In this document: piece by piece, positions 56,851-64,000 of the stretch
Layout: each line of letters opens with the position of its first letter
Numbering within the stretch: the stretch's first letter is position 1
Assembly (NCBI RefSeq): GCF_003345355.1
Contig: NZ_QQNB01000001.1
Coordinates: forward strand, 868,001-932,000
Length of the DNA stretch: 64,000 nucleotides
Source of the DNA: Sphingomonas aracearum
GTDB taxonomy: Bacteria; Pseudomonadota; Alphaproteobacteria; Sphingomonadales; Sphingomonadaceae
Reading direction: 5' to 3'
Notes under the pieces: generated by a model
Database searches by the model: none
Seen by the model: only the letters and a program-made list of their open reading frames with translations
What the model was told of the DNA's origin: nothing
Program-made: the position numbers and the translations under genes

Positions 56851-57411
56851 TCAGTGCGCGCGGGCGATGCCGGCGATGGTGCGGTCGACCAGCGCCTGGT
56901 CGGCCGCCGCGTCATGCCGCTCGGCGATGATCGCTGCCGACGCCCGGGCCGCGGCATCGGCCGCACGGGCGCGAACCTCGGCCACCGCCTGGCGCTCGGC
57001 CGCGGCGATCTTGTCCTCCGCCATTTGTTGGCGGCGGGCGATCAGATCGGCCGCATCGGCCTCCGCCTTGGCCAGGAGCGCGCGCGCTTCCGCCTCGGCA
57101 TGTTCGACAATGGCGGCGGCATCGCCCCGGCTTGCCGTGTTGCGGGCCTGCGCCTCGGCGAGCGCCGCTTCCGCCTCGCGGCGCAGCGTGGACGCCTCGT
57201 CCAGCTGCCGCCGGATCGCATCGATCTGGCCGTCGAGCATGCGGGCGATCAGCGCCGGCACCTTCTGCCACAGCGCGATGCCCACCACGATCAGCATCGC
57301 CAGCGCCACCCAGCCCGGGGCCGAGATGCCCAGCGCGGTCGGCTCGTGGTGCAGCTCGGCGGTGCCGGTCCGGGCGATCATGGCGCCGTGTCCTGTCTCA
57401 GGATTAGCCAT
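56851..57411 (-). CDS. atpF: F0F1 ATP synthase subunit b
   Basis: A 186-aa peripheral-stalk subunit: one N-terminal transmembrane helix (GWVALAMLIVVGIALW) and a long charged Ala/Glu-rich coiled-coil typical of b subunits. It overlaps the b' gene by 8 nt. Last of the F0 cluster; the F1 genes are not in this window, as usual for alphaproteobacteria. Confidence 0.9.
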   Translation of the reverse strand: MANPETGHGAMIARTGTAELHHEPTALGISAPGWVALAMLIVVGIALWQKVPALIARMLDGQIDAIRRQLDEASTLRREAEAALAEAQARNTASRGDAAAIVEHAEAEARALLAKAEADAADLIARRQQMAEDKIAAAERQAVAEVRARAADAAARASAAIIAERHDAAADQALVDRTIAGIARAH

Positions 57412-57898
57412 GCGCCAGTTCCGCCTTTACCTTCTGCTCCGCCACGGCCCGGTCGATCGTCACGCCCGAAAGCTTGGCGACGATCTCGGTTACCGCATCG
57501 GCGGTGGCGCCTTCGATCTCCGCCAGGGCGGAGCGCTTGGTGGCGGCGATGCGCGCCGCCGCCTCGCTGGCGCGGGCCTCGGCCGCCGCATCGGCGGCCT
57601 TCACCCGCGCCTCGGCCGCGGCGCTCGCCTGCGCCTTGGCCTCGCCCGTCAGTTGCAGGGCGCGGGAGCGACCGGAGTCCAGCCCGCGCTGATAGGCTTC
57701 CTCGTCACCGCGCACCTTGTCGCGCGCGGCCTGCGCCGCGGCCAGGTCACCGGAGATGCGGGCGCTGCGATCTTCCATCGTGCGCTCGATCTTGGGGACC
57801 ATGGCCTTGCCGATCCCGAAATAGATGAGCGCGAACACGATCGCGAGCCAGAAAGCCTGCGACGCGTAGATCTCGCCGATCTGGGATAGCTGCGGCAT
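57404..57898 (-). CDS. atpF': F0F1 ATP synthase subunit b'
   Basis: A 164-aa b-type subunit with the b' start FWLAIVFALIYFGIGKAMVPKI and a long coiled-coil. Alphaproteobacteria use a b/b' heterodimer as stator, and the two genes lie together here. It starts 23 nt after the c-subunit stop. Confidence 0.9.
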   Translation of the reverse strand: MPQLSQIGEIYASQAFWLAIVFALIYFGIGKAMVPKIERTMEDRSARISGDLAAAQAARDKVRGDEEAYQRGLDSGRSRALQLTGEAKAQASAAAEARVKAADAAAEARASEAAARIAATKRSALAEIEGATADAVTEIVAKLSGVTIDRAVAEQKVKAELAHG

Positions 57899-57921
57899 AA
57901 ACGAACCTCCTCTTGCGTCGC

Positions 57922-58152
57922 TTAGCGGACGACGAAGAGGATCAGGACCGCGACCACGAACGAGATCAGGCCCAGGAGCTCGGCACCGGCGAAGCCGATG
58001 AACAGGCGGCCCTGCTGGCTGTCGGCCGCGCCCGGGTTGCGCAGCGCGCCTTCGAGATACTTGGCGAACACGTTGCCCACGCCCAGCGCAGCCAGGCCGC
58101 AGCCGATCGCCGCAAGGCCGGCACCGATGTAAACCGCAGCAAGATCAGTCAT
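57922..58152 (-). CDS. atpE: F0F1 ATP synthase subunit c
   Basis: A 76-aa hairpin of two transmembrane helices: glycine-rich helix 1 (IGAGLAAIGCGLAALGVG), polar loop with RNP, and helix 2 carrying the proton-binding Glu58 (FAGAELLGL). It forms the c-ring. The ATG at 58152 fits the family; the open frame upstream is not coding. Confidence 0.95.
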   Translation of the reverse strand: MTDLAAVYIGAGLAAIGCGLAALGVGNVFAKYLEGALRNPGAADSQQGRLFIGFAGAELLGLISFVVAVLILFVVR

Positions 58153-58198
58153 TTCAAAACTCCCAGGAAAACGAACGATTATCTTTGTGTCTTCGAAC

Positions 58199-58990
58199 TC
58201 AGTGCAGGTGCACCGCGTCGTGAAGGTACAGCGAGGTGAGCAGCGCGAACACATAGGCCTGGATCGCACAGACCAGCAGTTCCAGCGCCGACACGCCGAT
58301 GATCATGGCCATGCTGGCGATCCACACCAGCCAGCCGATCGGGCTGCCGCTGGTGCCGGCCGACATGCCCTGCACGGCGAAGCTGCCGAACACCTCGAGC
58401 AGGATGTGCCCCGCGGTCATCGCCACGAACAGTCGCAGGCCCAGGCTGAACGGGCGCACCATGAACGAGATGAACTCGACCGGCACGATCACCGGCATCA
58501 GCCAGCCGGGCGCGCCGTGCGGCACGAACAGCGAGAAGAACTTGAAGCCATGTTTGGCCAGGCCGACGAACAGCACGATGCCGAACGACACGAACGCCAG
58601 CACCGCGGTGACGGTGATGTGGCTGGTCACGGCGAACGTGTGCAGGCCGGGGATCACCGCCAGCGGCAGGATGCCGACCAGGTTGGCGAACAGGATGAAG
58701 AAGAACAGCGAGAAGATGTACGGCGCGAACTTCTTGCCGCCCTTGCCGATGTTCACCTGCACCAGATTGTCGATGAAGCCCACGGCGCCCTCGACCATCA
58801 TCTGCCAGCGGCCGGGCACCAGCTGCCGCTTCATGCCCCCGGACATGAACAGCGCCAGCAGCACGAACACCACCACCATGAACAGGGCGGAATTGGTGAA
58901 CGACACGTCGTAGCCGAACAGCGACAGGCGCTGGCCGAAGATCGGCGCCACCTCGAACTGTTCCATCGGATTGATCTTGCCGGCGCTCAC
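58199..58990 (-). CDS. atpB: F0F1 ATP synthase subunit a
   Basis: A 263-aa multi-pass subunit with the essential Arg in RPFSLGLRLF (FMVRPFSLGLRLFVAMTAGH) and the C-terminal IQAYVFALLTSLYL. It forms the proton half-channels against the c-ring. I chose GTG 58990 because it overlaps the atpI stop (GTGA) and gives the usual SAGKINPMEQFEV start; the ATG eight codons in is an alternative. Confidence 0.93.
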   Translation of the reverse strand: MSAGKINPMEQFEVAPIFGQRLSLFGYDVSFTNSALFMVVVFVLLALFMSGGMKRQLVPGRWQMMVEGAVGFIDNLVQVNIGKGGKKFAPYIFSLFFFILFANLVGILPLAVIPGLHTFAVTSHITVTAVLAFVSFGIVLFVGLAKHGFKFFSLFVPHGAPGWLMPVIVPVEFISFMVRPFSLGLRLFVAMTAGHILLEVFGSFAVQGMSAGTSGSPIGWLVWIASMAMIIGVSALELLVCAIQAYVFALLTSLYLHDAVHLH

Positions 58991-59274
58991 TCCGCGCGCT
59001 CCTGTGAAATGCGGTAGATGTTGCGGCCCGCCACGACGATCGACAGCACGAGCAGGACCAGGAAGCACCAGGGAAACGTGCCGAACCACTTGTCCAGCGC
59101 CCAGCCGATGATGCCCCCGCCCAGCGGCGCGCCGATCAGCTCCGCCAGCACGCGCGACCCTTGCGAATAGCCCTTCGCAGGGGGCGCCGGCGTTGCGCCC
59201 GCGCGCACGTCCTCGGCCGCACGCGCCCGGGCGATGCGGTTGTCGAGATCGTGAAGGGGCGAATCGTCGGCCAA
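58987..59274 (-). CDS. atpI: AtpZ/AtpI-type ATP synthase accessory protein
   Basis: A 95-aa protein with two transmembrane helices (GSRVLAELIGAPLGGGIIGWAL; WCFLVLLVLSIVVAGRNIY) and a charged N-terminus, the AtpZ/AtpI pattern. It assists c-ring assembly or Mg uptake. The start is TTG at 59274, supported by AGGAA at good spacing and by no ATG in the N-terminal part. First gene of the F0 operon. Confidence 0.8.
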   Translation of the reverse strand: MADDSPLHDLDNRIARARAAEDVRAGATPAPPAKGYSQGSRVLAELIGAPLGGGIIGWALDKWFGTFPWCFLVLLVLSIVVAGRNIYRISQERAE

Positions 59275-59297
59275 GCGGCAGTTCCTGATAAGAAAAC

Positions 59298-59318
59298 GTC
59301 GCCGGAAACACCGGCGAC
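59298..59318 (-). terminator. Hairpin in the atp leader, terminator-like
   Basis: GTCGCCGG (59298-59305) and CCGGCGAC (59311-59318) form a perfect 8-bp stem with an AAACA loop. On the minus strand GTTTTCTTATC follows. It is between the ydb operon and atpI, so it either ends ydbL transcription or sits in the atp leader. A second stem (CCGGGG/CCCCCG) is at 59331-59351. Confidence 0.45.
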
Positions 59319-59359
59319 GGGGCGAACAGCCGGGGATCGAAAGACCCCCGTTCGACAGG

Positions 59360-59388
59360 CGTTTAGGAACAGCACCGGGTCAAGTCAA
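59360..59388 (-). promoter_or_regulatory. Predicted promoter of the atp F0 operon
   Basis: On the minus strand, -35 TTGACT (59388-59383) and -10 TAAACG (59365-59360) with 17-nt spacing; predicted start near 59353, leaving an about 80-nt structured leader before the atpI TTG. Confidence 0.5.
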
Positions 59389-59450
59389 CCGGCGTGCGAC
59401 CGCTCCGGCCCGATCGCCGGAGCAACCCGCTGCTTCCGCTGCAACCCAGG

Positions 59451-59822
59451 CTAGAGGCAGCGCGGATCCCGCTCCGGCGCGGCGCCCGTGCGGGTCTTCC
59501 ACTCGCCCGCCGGGGTGCGGTATTTCTCGCCCGGCTGCGTCTGCTGGATGAGGTTGCAGCCAAAGGTGAACGCCTGATCCGCCACCGTCACGTTGGCCGC
59601 CTGCGCCTTTTCGGTATAGGTCGCCTTCCGCTGGATGTTGATCTGGTTCACCAGCGCCCGCAGCGAGGCGGAGGGCGTGCCGACGAACCCCAGATAGCCG
59701 TCCGGCTGCTCGCCGATCTCGCCCGCCGCGCGCGCCGCCTGATAGGCGGGATCGCGCTGCGCCAGCGCCGGTGCCGCCGCAGCGGCCAGCAGGGCCATGC
59801 CTGTGAGGAGAAGGTGCTTCAT
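59451..59822 (-). CDS. ydbL: YdbL family (DUF1318) periplasmic protein
   Basis: A 123-aa secreted protein: signal peptide (LLLTGMALLAAAAAPALAQ) and a DUF1318-like domain with QPDGYLGFVG and LVNQINIQRKATYTEKA. In E. coli ydbL lies with ydbH and ynbE, which form an envelope-spanning lipid-transport bridge; YdbL modulates it. Here the start overlaps the ynbE stop (ATGA). Confidence 0.8.
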   Translation of the reverse strand: MKHLLLTGMALLAAAAAPALAQRDPAYQAARAAGEIGEQPDGYLGFVGTPSASLRALVNQINIQRKATYTEKAQAANVTVADQAFTFGCNLIQQTQPGEKYRTPAGEWKTRTGAAPERDPRCL

Positions 59823-60010
59823 CAGAAGATCCCCGGATTTTCCTTGATGGTCGCCTTTGCCTCGCCGTCGAGACGGTAGACGACCTCCTGTTTGACGTTG
59901 ATGTTGAGGTTGATCTCGATCGGCTTGTCCGGCGCCGAAACGTTGACGCATCCGCCCCCGCCCGTCGCCACCAGCACCGCCAGGACTCCCCGCATCACGC
60001 AATTGTTCAT
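59822..60010 (-). CDS. ynbE: YnbE-like lipoprotein
   Basis: A 62-aa lipoprotein: hydrophobic signal (VLAVLVATGGGGC) with a lipid-accepting Cys21, then a short mature part (PIEINLNINVKQEVVYRL) typical of YnbE. In E. coli it oligomerises in the outer membrane and contacts YdbH. Its ATG lies just inside the ydbH stop (overlap at 60007-60010), and its stop overlaps ydbL. It is short enough to be missed easily. Confidence 0.8.
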   Translation of the reverse strand: MNNCVMRGVLAVLVATGGGGCVNVSAPDKPIEINLNINVKQEVVYRLDGEAKATIKENPGIF

Positions 60011-63000
60011 GGCACAGTCCTGCTTTCCTTGGGCTGAACGGGCAAGCCCTCCCGTTGCTGTTGCTGCATCAGCGTCGGCAGATTGCGCTCCACCAGGCGG
60101 CGCGGATCGTAGAAGCCTTGCGCCGAATCGAGCAGCTGCCGGAAAGGCGCGGCGATCTTCACGTTGAACACGAGCGGCAGCCGTTGCAGCCGGCGGATCA
60201 GGAAGTTGCTCTTCGCGCCCTCCCCCTGGCTCACCCCGGCGAAGCGCACGGCGGTGATCATCTCGCCGTCGAGCGGCCCGTTCATCACGATGTCGAGGCT
60301 CCGATACCGCAGCGAGCGCAGCGCCTGGAACGCCAGATTGCCCCAAACGCCCAGGTCCTCCCGGGTCAACTCGCCCAGATACGCGATCGAGCCCCCGCCG
60401 GGGCGCACCACCAGATGCCCCTGCTCGATCCGCCCGCCGCGCGTGTCGAACACCATCGGCAGCGTGCCGTCGAAGGTGCCGGTCGCATCGAGGTTCTCGA
60501 AATCGAACTGCTGGAGGAACTGGCGGGCGTTCACGCCCGTGGCGGTGAAGGTCATGCGCCGCTCGGCCGACTGCCCGAAGTCGAGCAGCGTCGGCTCCAG
60601 CACCAGCGCGCCGCCGGCAAACGGCCAGCGCCCTTCCTCGACGCGGACGCGCGCATTGGACAGCGTCTGAAGGCGGATCGTGCCGTCCGTCACGGCGATG
60701 CCGGGGTTCACGCTGGCGATCGTCACCACCTGCCCCGGTGCGCTTTCCAGCGCGAGGAGATCGGTGAAGCGGATCGTGCCGCTGATCCCCTGTGCGGGGC
60801 CGAAGGCGGCGGCCAGGTTCATGCCCGCCGTGGAGAAGGTGCCGTCGCTCGTCACGCCCTCCCCGCTCCACCGGATATGCCCTGCGCCCTTCACGATGCC
60901 GTCGACATCGGCGATCACGCCCCTGGTCAGCGGCGTCAGGTCGGTCGGTTGCAGGCCCTTGGGGGTGAAGGAGATGCCGGGCACGTCGAGATCGGCCCGG
61001 CCCTGCCCGCTGCCCAGATCGTGCCGGATGGCGACACCGGCCACGGATGCACCGCCTGTGGTGACCAGACGCCCCTGCGCCTCGATCCGGTTGTCGGCCA
61101 GCGTCATCGTGACGCCCTGCCCCTGCATCGGGACGAAGCGCGGCGACGCGGTGTTGGCGTCGGAGACGGCCAGCGACGCCGAGGTGGTGAAAGCGCCGCC
61201 GCGCAGCCGCCAGGTGCCGGCGGCTTCCGACAGCAGGAGCGGCACGTTGCCGATCTGGCCTCCCCCGCCGTCATAGGAGCCCGACAGCGTCGCCGCCGAG
61301 CCCGCAACCGTGGCGAAGGCGAGCCGCGTTTCGCGGTCCGGCGCGCCTAGGCGAACGCCGAGCCGCTCCACCGCGAACGTCCGGTCCGCCAGGCGCAACC
61401 GCCCGCCCGCGGCCTCGATCCGCAACGGGCTGGAGCCGATGCTCCCCGCCAGCCGCAGCGCGCCCAGCCGTGCGCCGCCCCCGATCCGGCCGGCCTCCAC
61501 CCGCACCAGCGCGCCGTCGAGCGGGCAAAGCATGGTTCGCGTCGCGGCCAGGCGCAGGCCGGACAGGGCGAAGCGCTCGAACGACAGCGGCGCGCAATCG
61601 GCGTTAACCACCAGACGCCGCCCACCGTCCCATATCGCATCCACCGGCACGCGCAGCCCGTCCACCCGCCCACCCGGAAGCGGTCCGCTCAGGGTCACCG
61701 TCGTGCGCACATGCGTGTTGCCGCGCGGCGTGGCGGTGAAGCGGACCGGATCGAGGGCAAGACGCGCGCCGTTCGTCGCATAGGGCGCCACCTCGGCCAC
61801 GCCCGACACCGGCCCGCCCGCTTCCGCTTGCCGCAGCGACAAGGCCACCGCCGGCAAGCCGCCGCCGCGCAGGTCCATCCGGCCGTTCAGCCGCACGCGG
61901 CCTTGCGAAATCCGGAACGGCCCGGCGGCCGTGACCTGCGCGCCCGATGCCGCCGACAGGCGCGCGGCGGCGATCTCCACGGCTCCGGCATTTCCGGTCA
62001 GGTCGGCCTGCAGGTCGAACCGGCGGCCCGCCGCGCGAACGGCTGCGTCGGCCCGGGCTGCGAGCGGCGCCAGCGGCGTGCCCTGCGCCGCTCCGCCGAG
62101 ATCGGGCACGCGGTCCAGCCATGCGCGTGGCAGGGCCGCATCCCGCACGGCCAGGTGCAAGGGCCGCTCGCCGCCCACGCGCACGCCGCTCCCGCTGCTC
62201 CAGGCTATGGGACCGCGCACCGTCGCCCCACCGCCTCGCACCCCTGCGGCCGCCCATCGGCCCGAGGCAAGGGACATATCGGCAGCCACCTCTGCGGCAC
62301 TGCCGCTCGCCTGGATCGTGCCGGCAATCGCCTGCGCATCCCCCTGCGGCATGGCAAAGCCCGCCAGCGCGACTTCGGCCTGCCCGGCGAAGCGGCGGAG
62401 CGTCGCGTCGGTCGAAAGCCGCAGGCTCGCCGCCAGCCCGCGCAGGCGGGTGCTGCCGCAGGCAGCGGCGGCCGTGCGCAGCGGCCCGACGAAACGCGGG
62501 GCGCCGCGCGAGGTTCGCACGTCTCCCGCCAGCGAGACGTTCTGCGCCGAGCACGCCCCCGCCTCCAGCCGATCCGAGACGAGCGCCAGCGTCCCAGCGA
62601 AGCCATCGTCCATCCGCCCGCGCCCGCTCGCCTTCAGGCCGATCGCGCCCGCCGGCGTCTCCAGCCGCATTCGCGCGTCGCCTACGTCAAGGTAGATCGC
62701 CGGCAGCGAGAAGCCCCTGCCGGGCGCAGTCGAGGCGGGGATCAGCCGATCCAGCGCGCCCAGCGACAATCGCCCGTTCGCCCACCGCCCACGCAGGCGG
62801 ACACGCCCCGCACGGAGGTCCGGCACCGACAGGCCGGACAGCGTCAGCCGGGTGCGCACCTCCACCCAGTCGGCGACCAGATCGGGTGCCGCGGGATCGC
62901 CGATCACCACGTCCTCCAGCCGCTGCCGGGAAAGCCCCAGGTCGACGATCCGGTATCGCGCGGGAATATGATGCGCGGCAAGGTAACGGTCCACGTACCG

Positions 63001-63129
63001 TGCGGCGATCGGCCTGCGCGCCATCCAGGCGACCGCGAGGATCGCCACCACCAGCAGCACAAGGACAAGCACCGCCCGGCCCACGACGCGGCGGCGGGAG
63101 CGAACGGGGGCGGCGTGCTCGGTCTCCAT
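60007..63129 (-). CDS. ydbH: YdbH-like AsmA-superfamily envelope bridge protein
   Basis: A 1040-aa protein with an N-terminal transmembrane anchor (AVLVLVLLVVAILAVAWM, about residues 20-37) and a long periplasmic beta-rich body, the YdbH/DUF748 AsmA-like layout. The C-terminal segment with GTLPMVFDTRGGRIEQGHLVVRPGGG is the conserved YdbH end. It probably carries phospholipid between membranes together with YnbE. I chose ATG 63129; the frame is open to 63198 without better signals. Confidence 0.85.
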   Translation of the reverse strand: METEHAAPVRSRRRVVGRAVLVLVLLVVAILAVAWMARRPIAARYVDRYLAAHHIPARYRIVDLGLSRQRLEDVVIGDPAAPDLVADWVEVRTRLTLSGLSVPDLRAGRVRLRGRWANGRLSLGALDRLIPASTAPGRGFSLPAIYLDVGDARMRLETPAGAIGLKASGRGRMDDGFAGTLALVSDRLEAGACSAQNVSLAGDVRTSRGAPRFVGPLRTAAAACGSTRLRGLAASLRLSTDATLRRFAGQAEVALAGFAMPQGDAQAIAGTIQASGSAAEVAADMSLASGRWAAAGVRGGGATVRGPIAWSSGSGVRVGGERPLHLAVRDAALPRAWLDRVPDLGGAAQGTPLAPLAARADAAVRAAGRRFDLQADLTGNAGAVEIAAARLSAASGAQVTAAGPFRISQGRVRLNGRMDLRGGGLPAVALSLRQAEAGGPVSGVAEVAPYATNGARLALDPVRFTATPRGNTHVRTTVTLSGPLPGGRVDGLRVPVDAIWDGGRRLVVNADCAPLSFERFALSGLRLAATRTMLCPLDGALVRVEAGRIGGGARLGALRLAGSIGSSPLRIEAAGGRLRLADRTFAVERLGVRLGAPDRETRLAFATVAGSAATLSGSYDGGGGQIGNVPLLLSEAAGTWRLRGGAFTTSASLAVSDANTASPRFVPMQGQGVTMTLADNRIEAQGRLVTTGGASVAGVAIRHDLGSGQGRADLDVPGISFTPKGLQPTDLTPLTRGVIADVDGIVKGAGHIRWSGEGVTSDGTFSTAGMNLAAAFGPAQGISGTIRFTDLLALESAPGQVVTIASVNPGIAVTDGTIRLQTLSNARVRVEEGRWPFAGGALVLEPTLLDFGQSAERRMTFTATGVNARQFLQQFDFENLDATGTFDGTLPMVFDTRGGRIEQGHLVVRPGGGSIAYLGELTREDLGVWGNLAFQALRSLRYRSLDIVMNGPLDGEMITAVRFAGVSQGEGAKSNFLIRRLQRLPLVFNVKIAAPFRQLLDSAQGFYDPRRLVERNLPTLMQQQQREGLPVQPKESRTVP

Positions 63130-63216
63130 CACGCGCCCGGCAATCCCGTTCTGCTCCTTCGCAACCGTCACGGCATCATTGCACGGCCGGCCCGGCAAAT
63201 CTAATCGTTACGCCCT

Positions 63217-63900
63217 ATGAACGGTTCCGAGCCCGACAATAGCGGCCATCGCGCCCGGTTGCGTCAGCGGCTGGCCGATGGCGGCGGCGACGCACTGCTC
63301 GATCACGAGCTGATCGAGTATCTGCTCGCGCTGGCGATCCCGCGCCGCGACACCAAGCCGCTCGCCAAGCGGCTGCTCGACGAGTTCGGCGGCATTGCCG
63401 GGCTGCTGACGGCGGATACCGGCGAGCTGAAGCGGGTGGAGGGGCTCGGCGAGACGTCGATCGCCGCGCTCAAGATCGCGCAGGGTGCCGCCATCCGCCT
63501 CGTCCAGTCGCCGGTGAAGACGCGACCGATCCTGTCCAACTGGCAGGCGCTGCTCGACTATCTGCGCGCCGACATGGCGCATCATCCGATCGAGCGGATC
63601 CGCGTGCTGCACCTCAATACCAAGAACATGCTGATCCGCGACGAGCTGGTCGCCGAGGGCTCGATCGACGCCGCCCCGCTTTACGTGCGCGAAGTGGTGA
63701 AGCGGGCGCTGGAGCTGAGCAGCGCCGCCCTGATCCTGGTTCACAACCATCCCAGCGGCGATCCGTCGCCCAGCAAAGCGGACATCGACCTCACCCGCAA
63801 CGTGGCGGAGGCCGGCAAATGGCTGGGCGTCGCGGTGCACGATCACATCATCATGGGCACCAGCGGGCACGTCTCGCTACGCGCCAAGGGGCTGATCTGA
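63217..63900 (+). CDS. radC: RadC/JAB-domain protein
   Basis: A 227-aa RadC family protein: N-terminal helix-hairpin-helix-like region (IAGLLTADTGELKRVEGLGE), then a JAB/MPN domain with the metal motif in HNHPSGDPSPSKAD. The name reflects an old assignment; the real function is unsettled, and the JAB fold suggests a metallo-hydrolase. Divergent from ydbH. Confidence 0.9.
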   Translation: MNGSEPDNSGHRARLRQRLADGGGDALLDHELIEYLLALAIPRRDTKPLAKRLLDEFGGIAGLLTADTGELKRVEGLGETSIAALKIAQGAAIRLVQSPVKTRPILSNWQALLDYLRADMAHHPIERIRVLHLNTKNMLIRDELVAEGSIDAAPLYVREVVKRALELSSAALILVHNHPSGDPSPSKADIDLTRNVAEAGKWLGVAVHDHIIMGTSGHVSLRAKGLI

Positions 63901-64000
63901 GGGGCATCGGCAAGCAACCGGACTTGGCGCGTCCGGAGACACAGAACGGCCGCCGCACCCATCGGTACGGCGGCCGCTCCTGAGACAGAAGCCTCGCTTA
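63901..64000. other. Right-edge intergenic sequence with a GC hairpin
   Basis: CGGCCGCCG (63947-63955) and CGGCGGCCG (63968-63976) form a 9-bp stem with a 12-nt loop; no T-run follows. It may end radC or a minus-strand gene beyond the window. I see no coding sequence in the last 100 bases. Confidence 0.4.

Overview
The window is high-GC, gene-dense chromosomal DNA from an alphaproteobacterium, most likely a Sphingomonas-type member of the Sphingomonadales. The evidence is a CpdR-type cell-cycle regulator, a TrcR/DUF1013 regulator, SapC, the alphaproteobacterial split F0 cluster (atpI-atpB-atpE-atpF'-atpF), and many stop/start overlaps. I see about 67 protein genes (several broken or tentative), one tRNA, one strong candidate small RNA, one MITE-like element and several repeats. 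There is no CRISPR array, rRNA, prophage or intact transposase. Most of the window is core or core-like metabolism.

Layout. 1-5,328 (minus): leucine/isovalerate catabolism (isovaleryl-CoA dehydrogenase, both methylcrotonyl-CoA carboxylase subunits, a MaoC hydratase and a CitE-like lyase running off the left edge), preceded on the same strand by an MBL hydrolase and an ABC1/UbiB kinase. 7,863-9,787: an ATP-grasp plus flavin monooxygenase pair. 9,846-14,309: tRNA-Val, cpdR, N-formylglutamate amidohydrolase, the sRNA candidate, SapC, an FAD oxidoreductase and a secreted protein. 14,406-24,656: RNA helicase, DUF1289, GST, two hydrolases, trcR, a glycosyltransferase/LpxH-like pair, a methyltransferase, miaB and a frameshifted hydrolase. 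24,664-27,104: an HD-GYP protein and a patatin.

27,166-41,758 holds phoH-ybeY-corC-lnt-metK-trmB, normally a tight block. Here vapBC sits between phoH and ybeY, and about 7.2 kb (barrel protein, katG, DUF3597, DUF4142, sorbosone dehydrogenase, PD-(D/E)XK, PHA-region and VOC proteins) sits between corC and lnt. 41,762-47,877: a Na+/Ca2+ exchanger with an EF-hand-like loop, pncB, an acyltransferase, DUF2721, an LplT-like MFS protein and a PilZ protein. 47,880-54,385: a repeat-motif membrane protein, a 185-bp MITE at the 3' end of maeB, a DUF3857/transglutaminase/TPR protein, and a 780-bp repeat-rich gap with a (GA)n tract and a gene remnant. 54,386-63,900: uvrC, a secreted protein, the F0 ATP synthase genes, ydbH-ynbE-ydbL and radC.

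No single exotic system dominates. The best leads are the small RNA with a CUCCUCCC-type segment downstream of sapC, the MITE that supplies the maeB stop codon, the vapBC cassette fitted into the phoH-ybeY operon, a possible switch in the metK leader, and the EF-hand loop in the cation exchanger.
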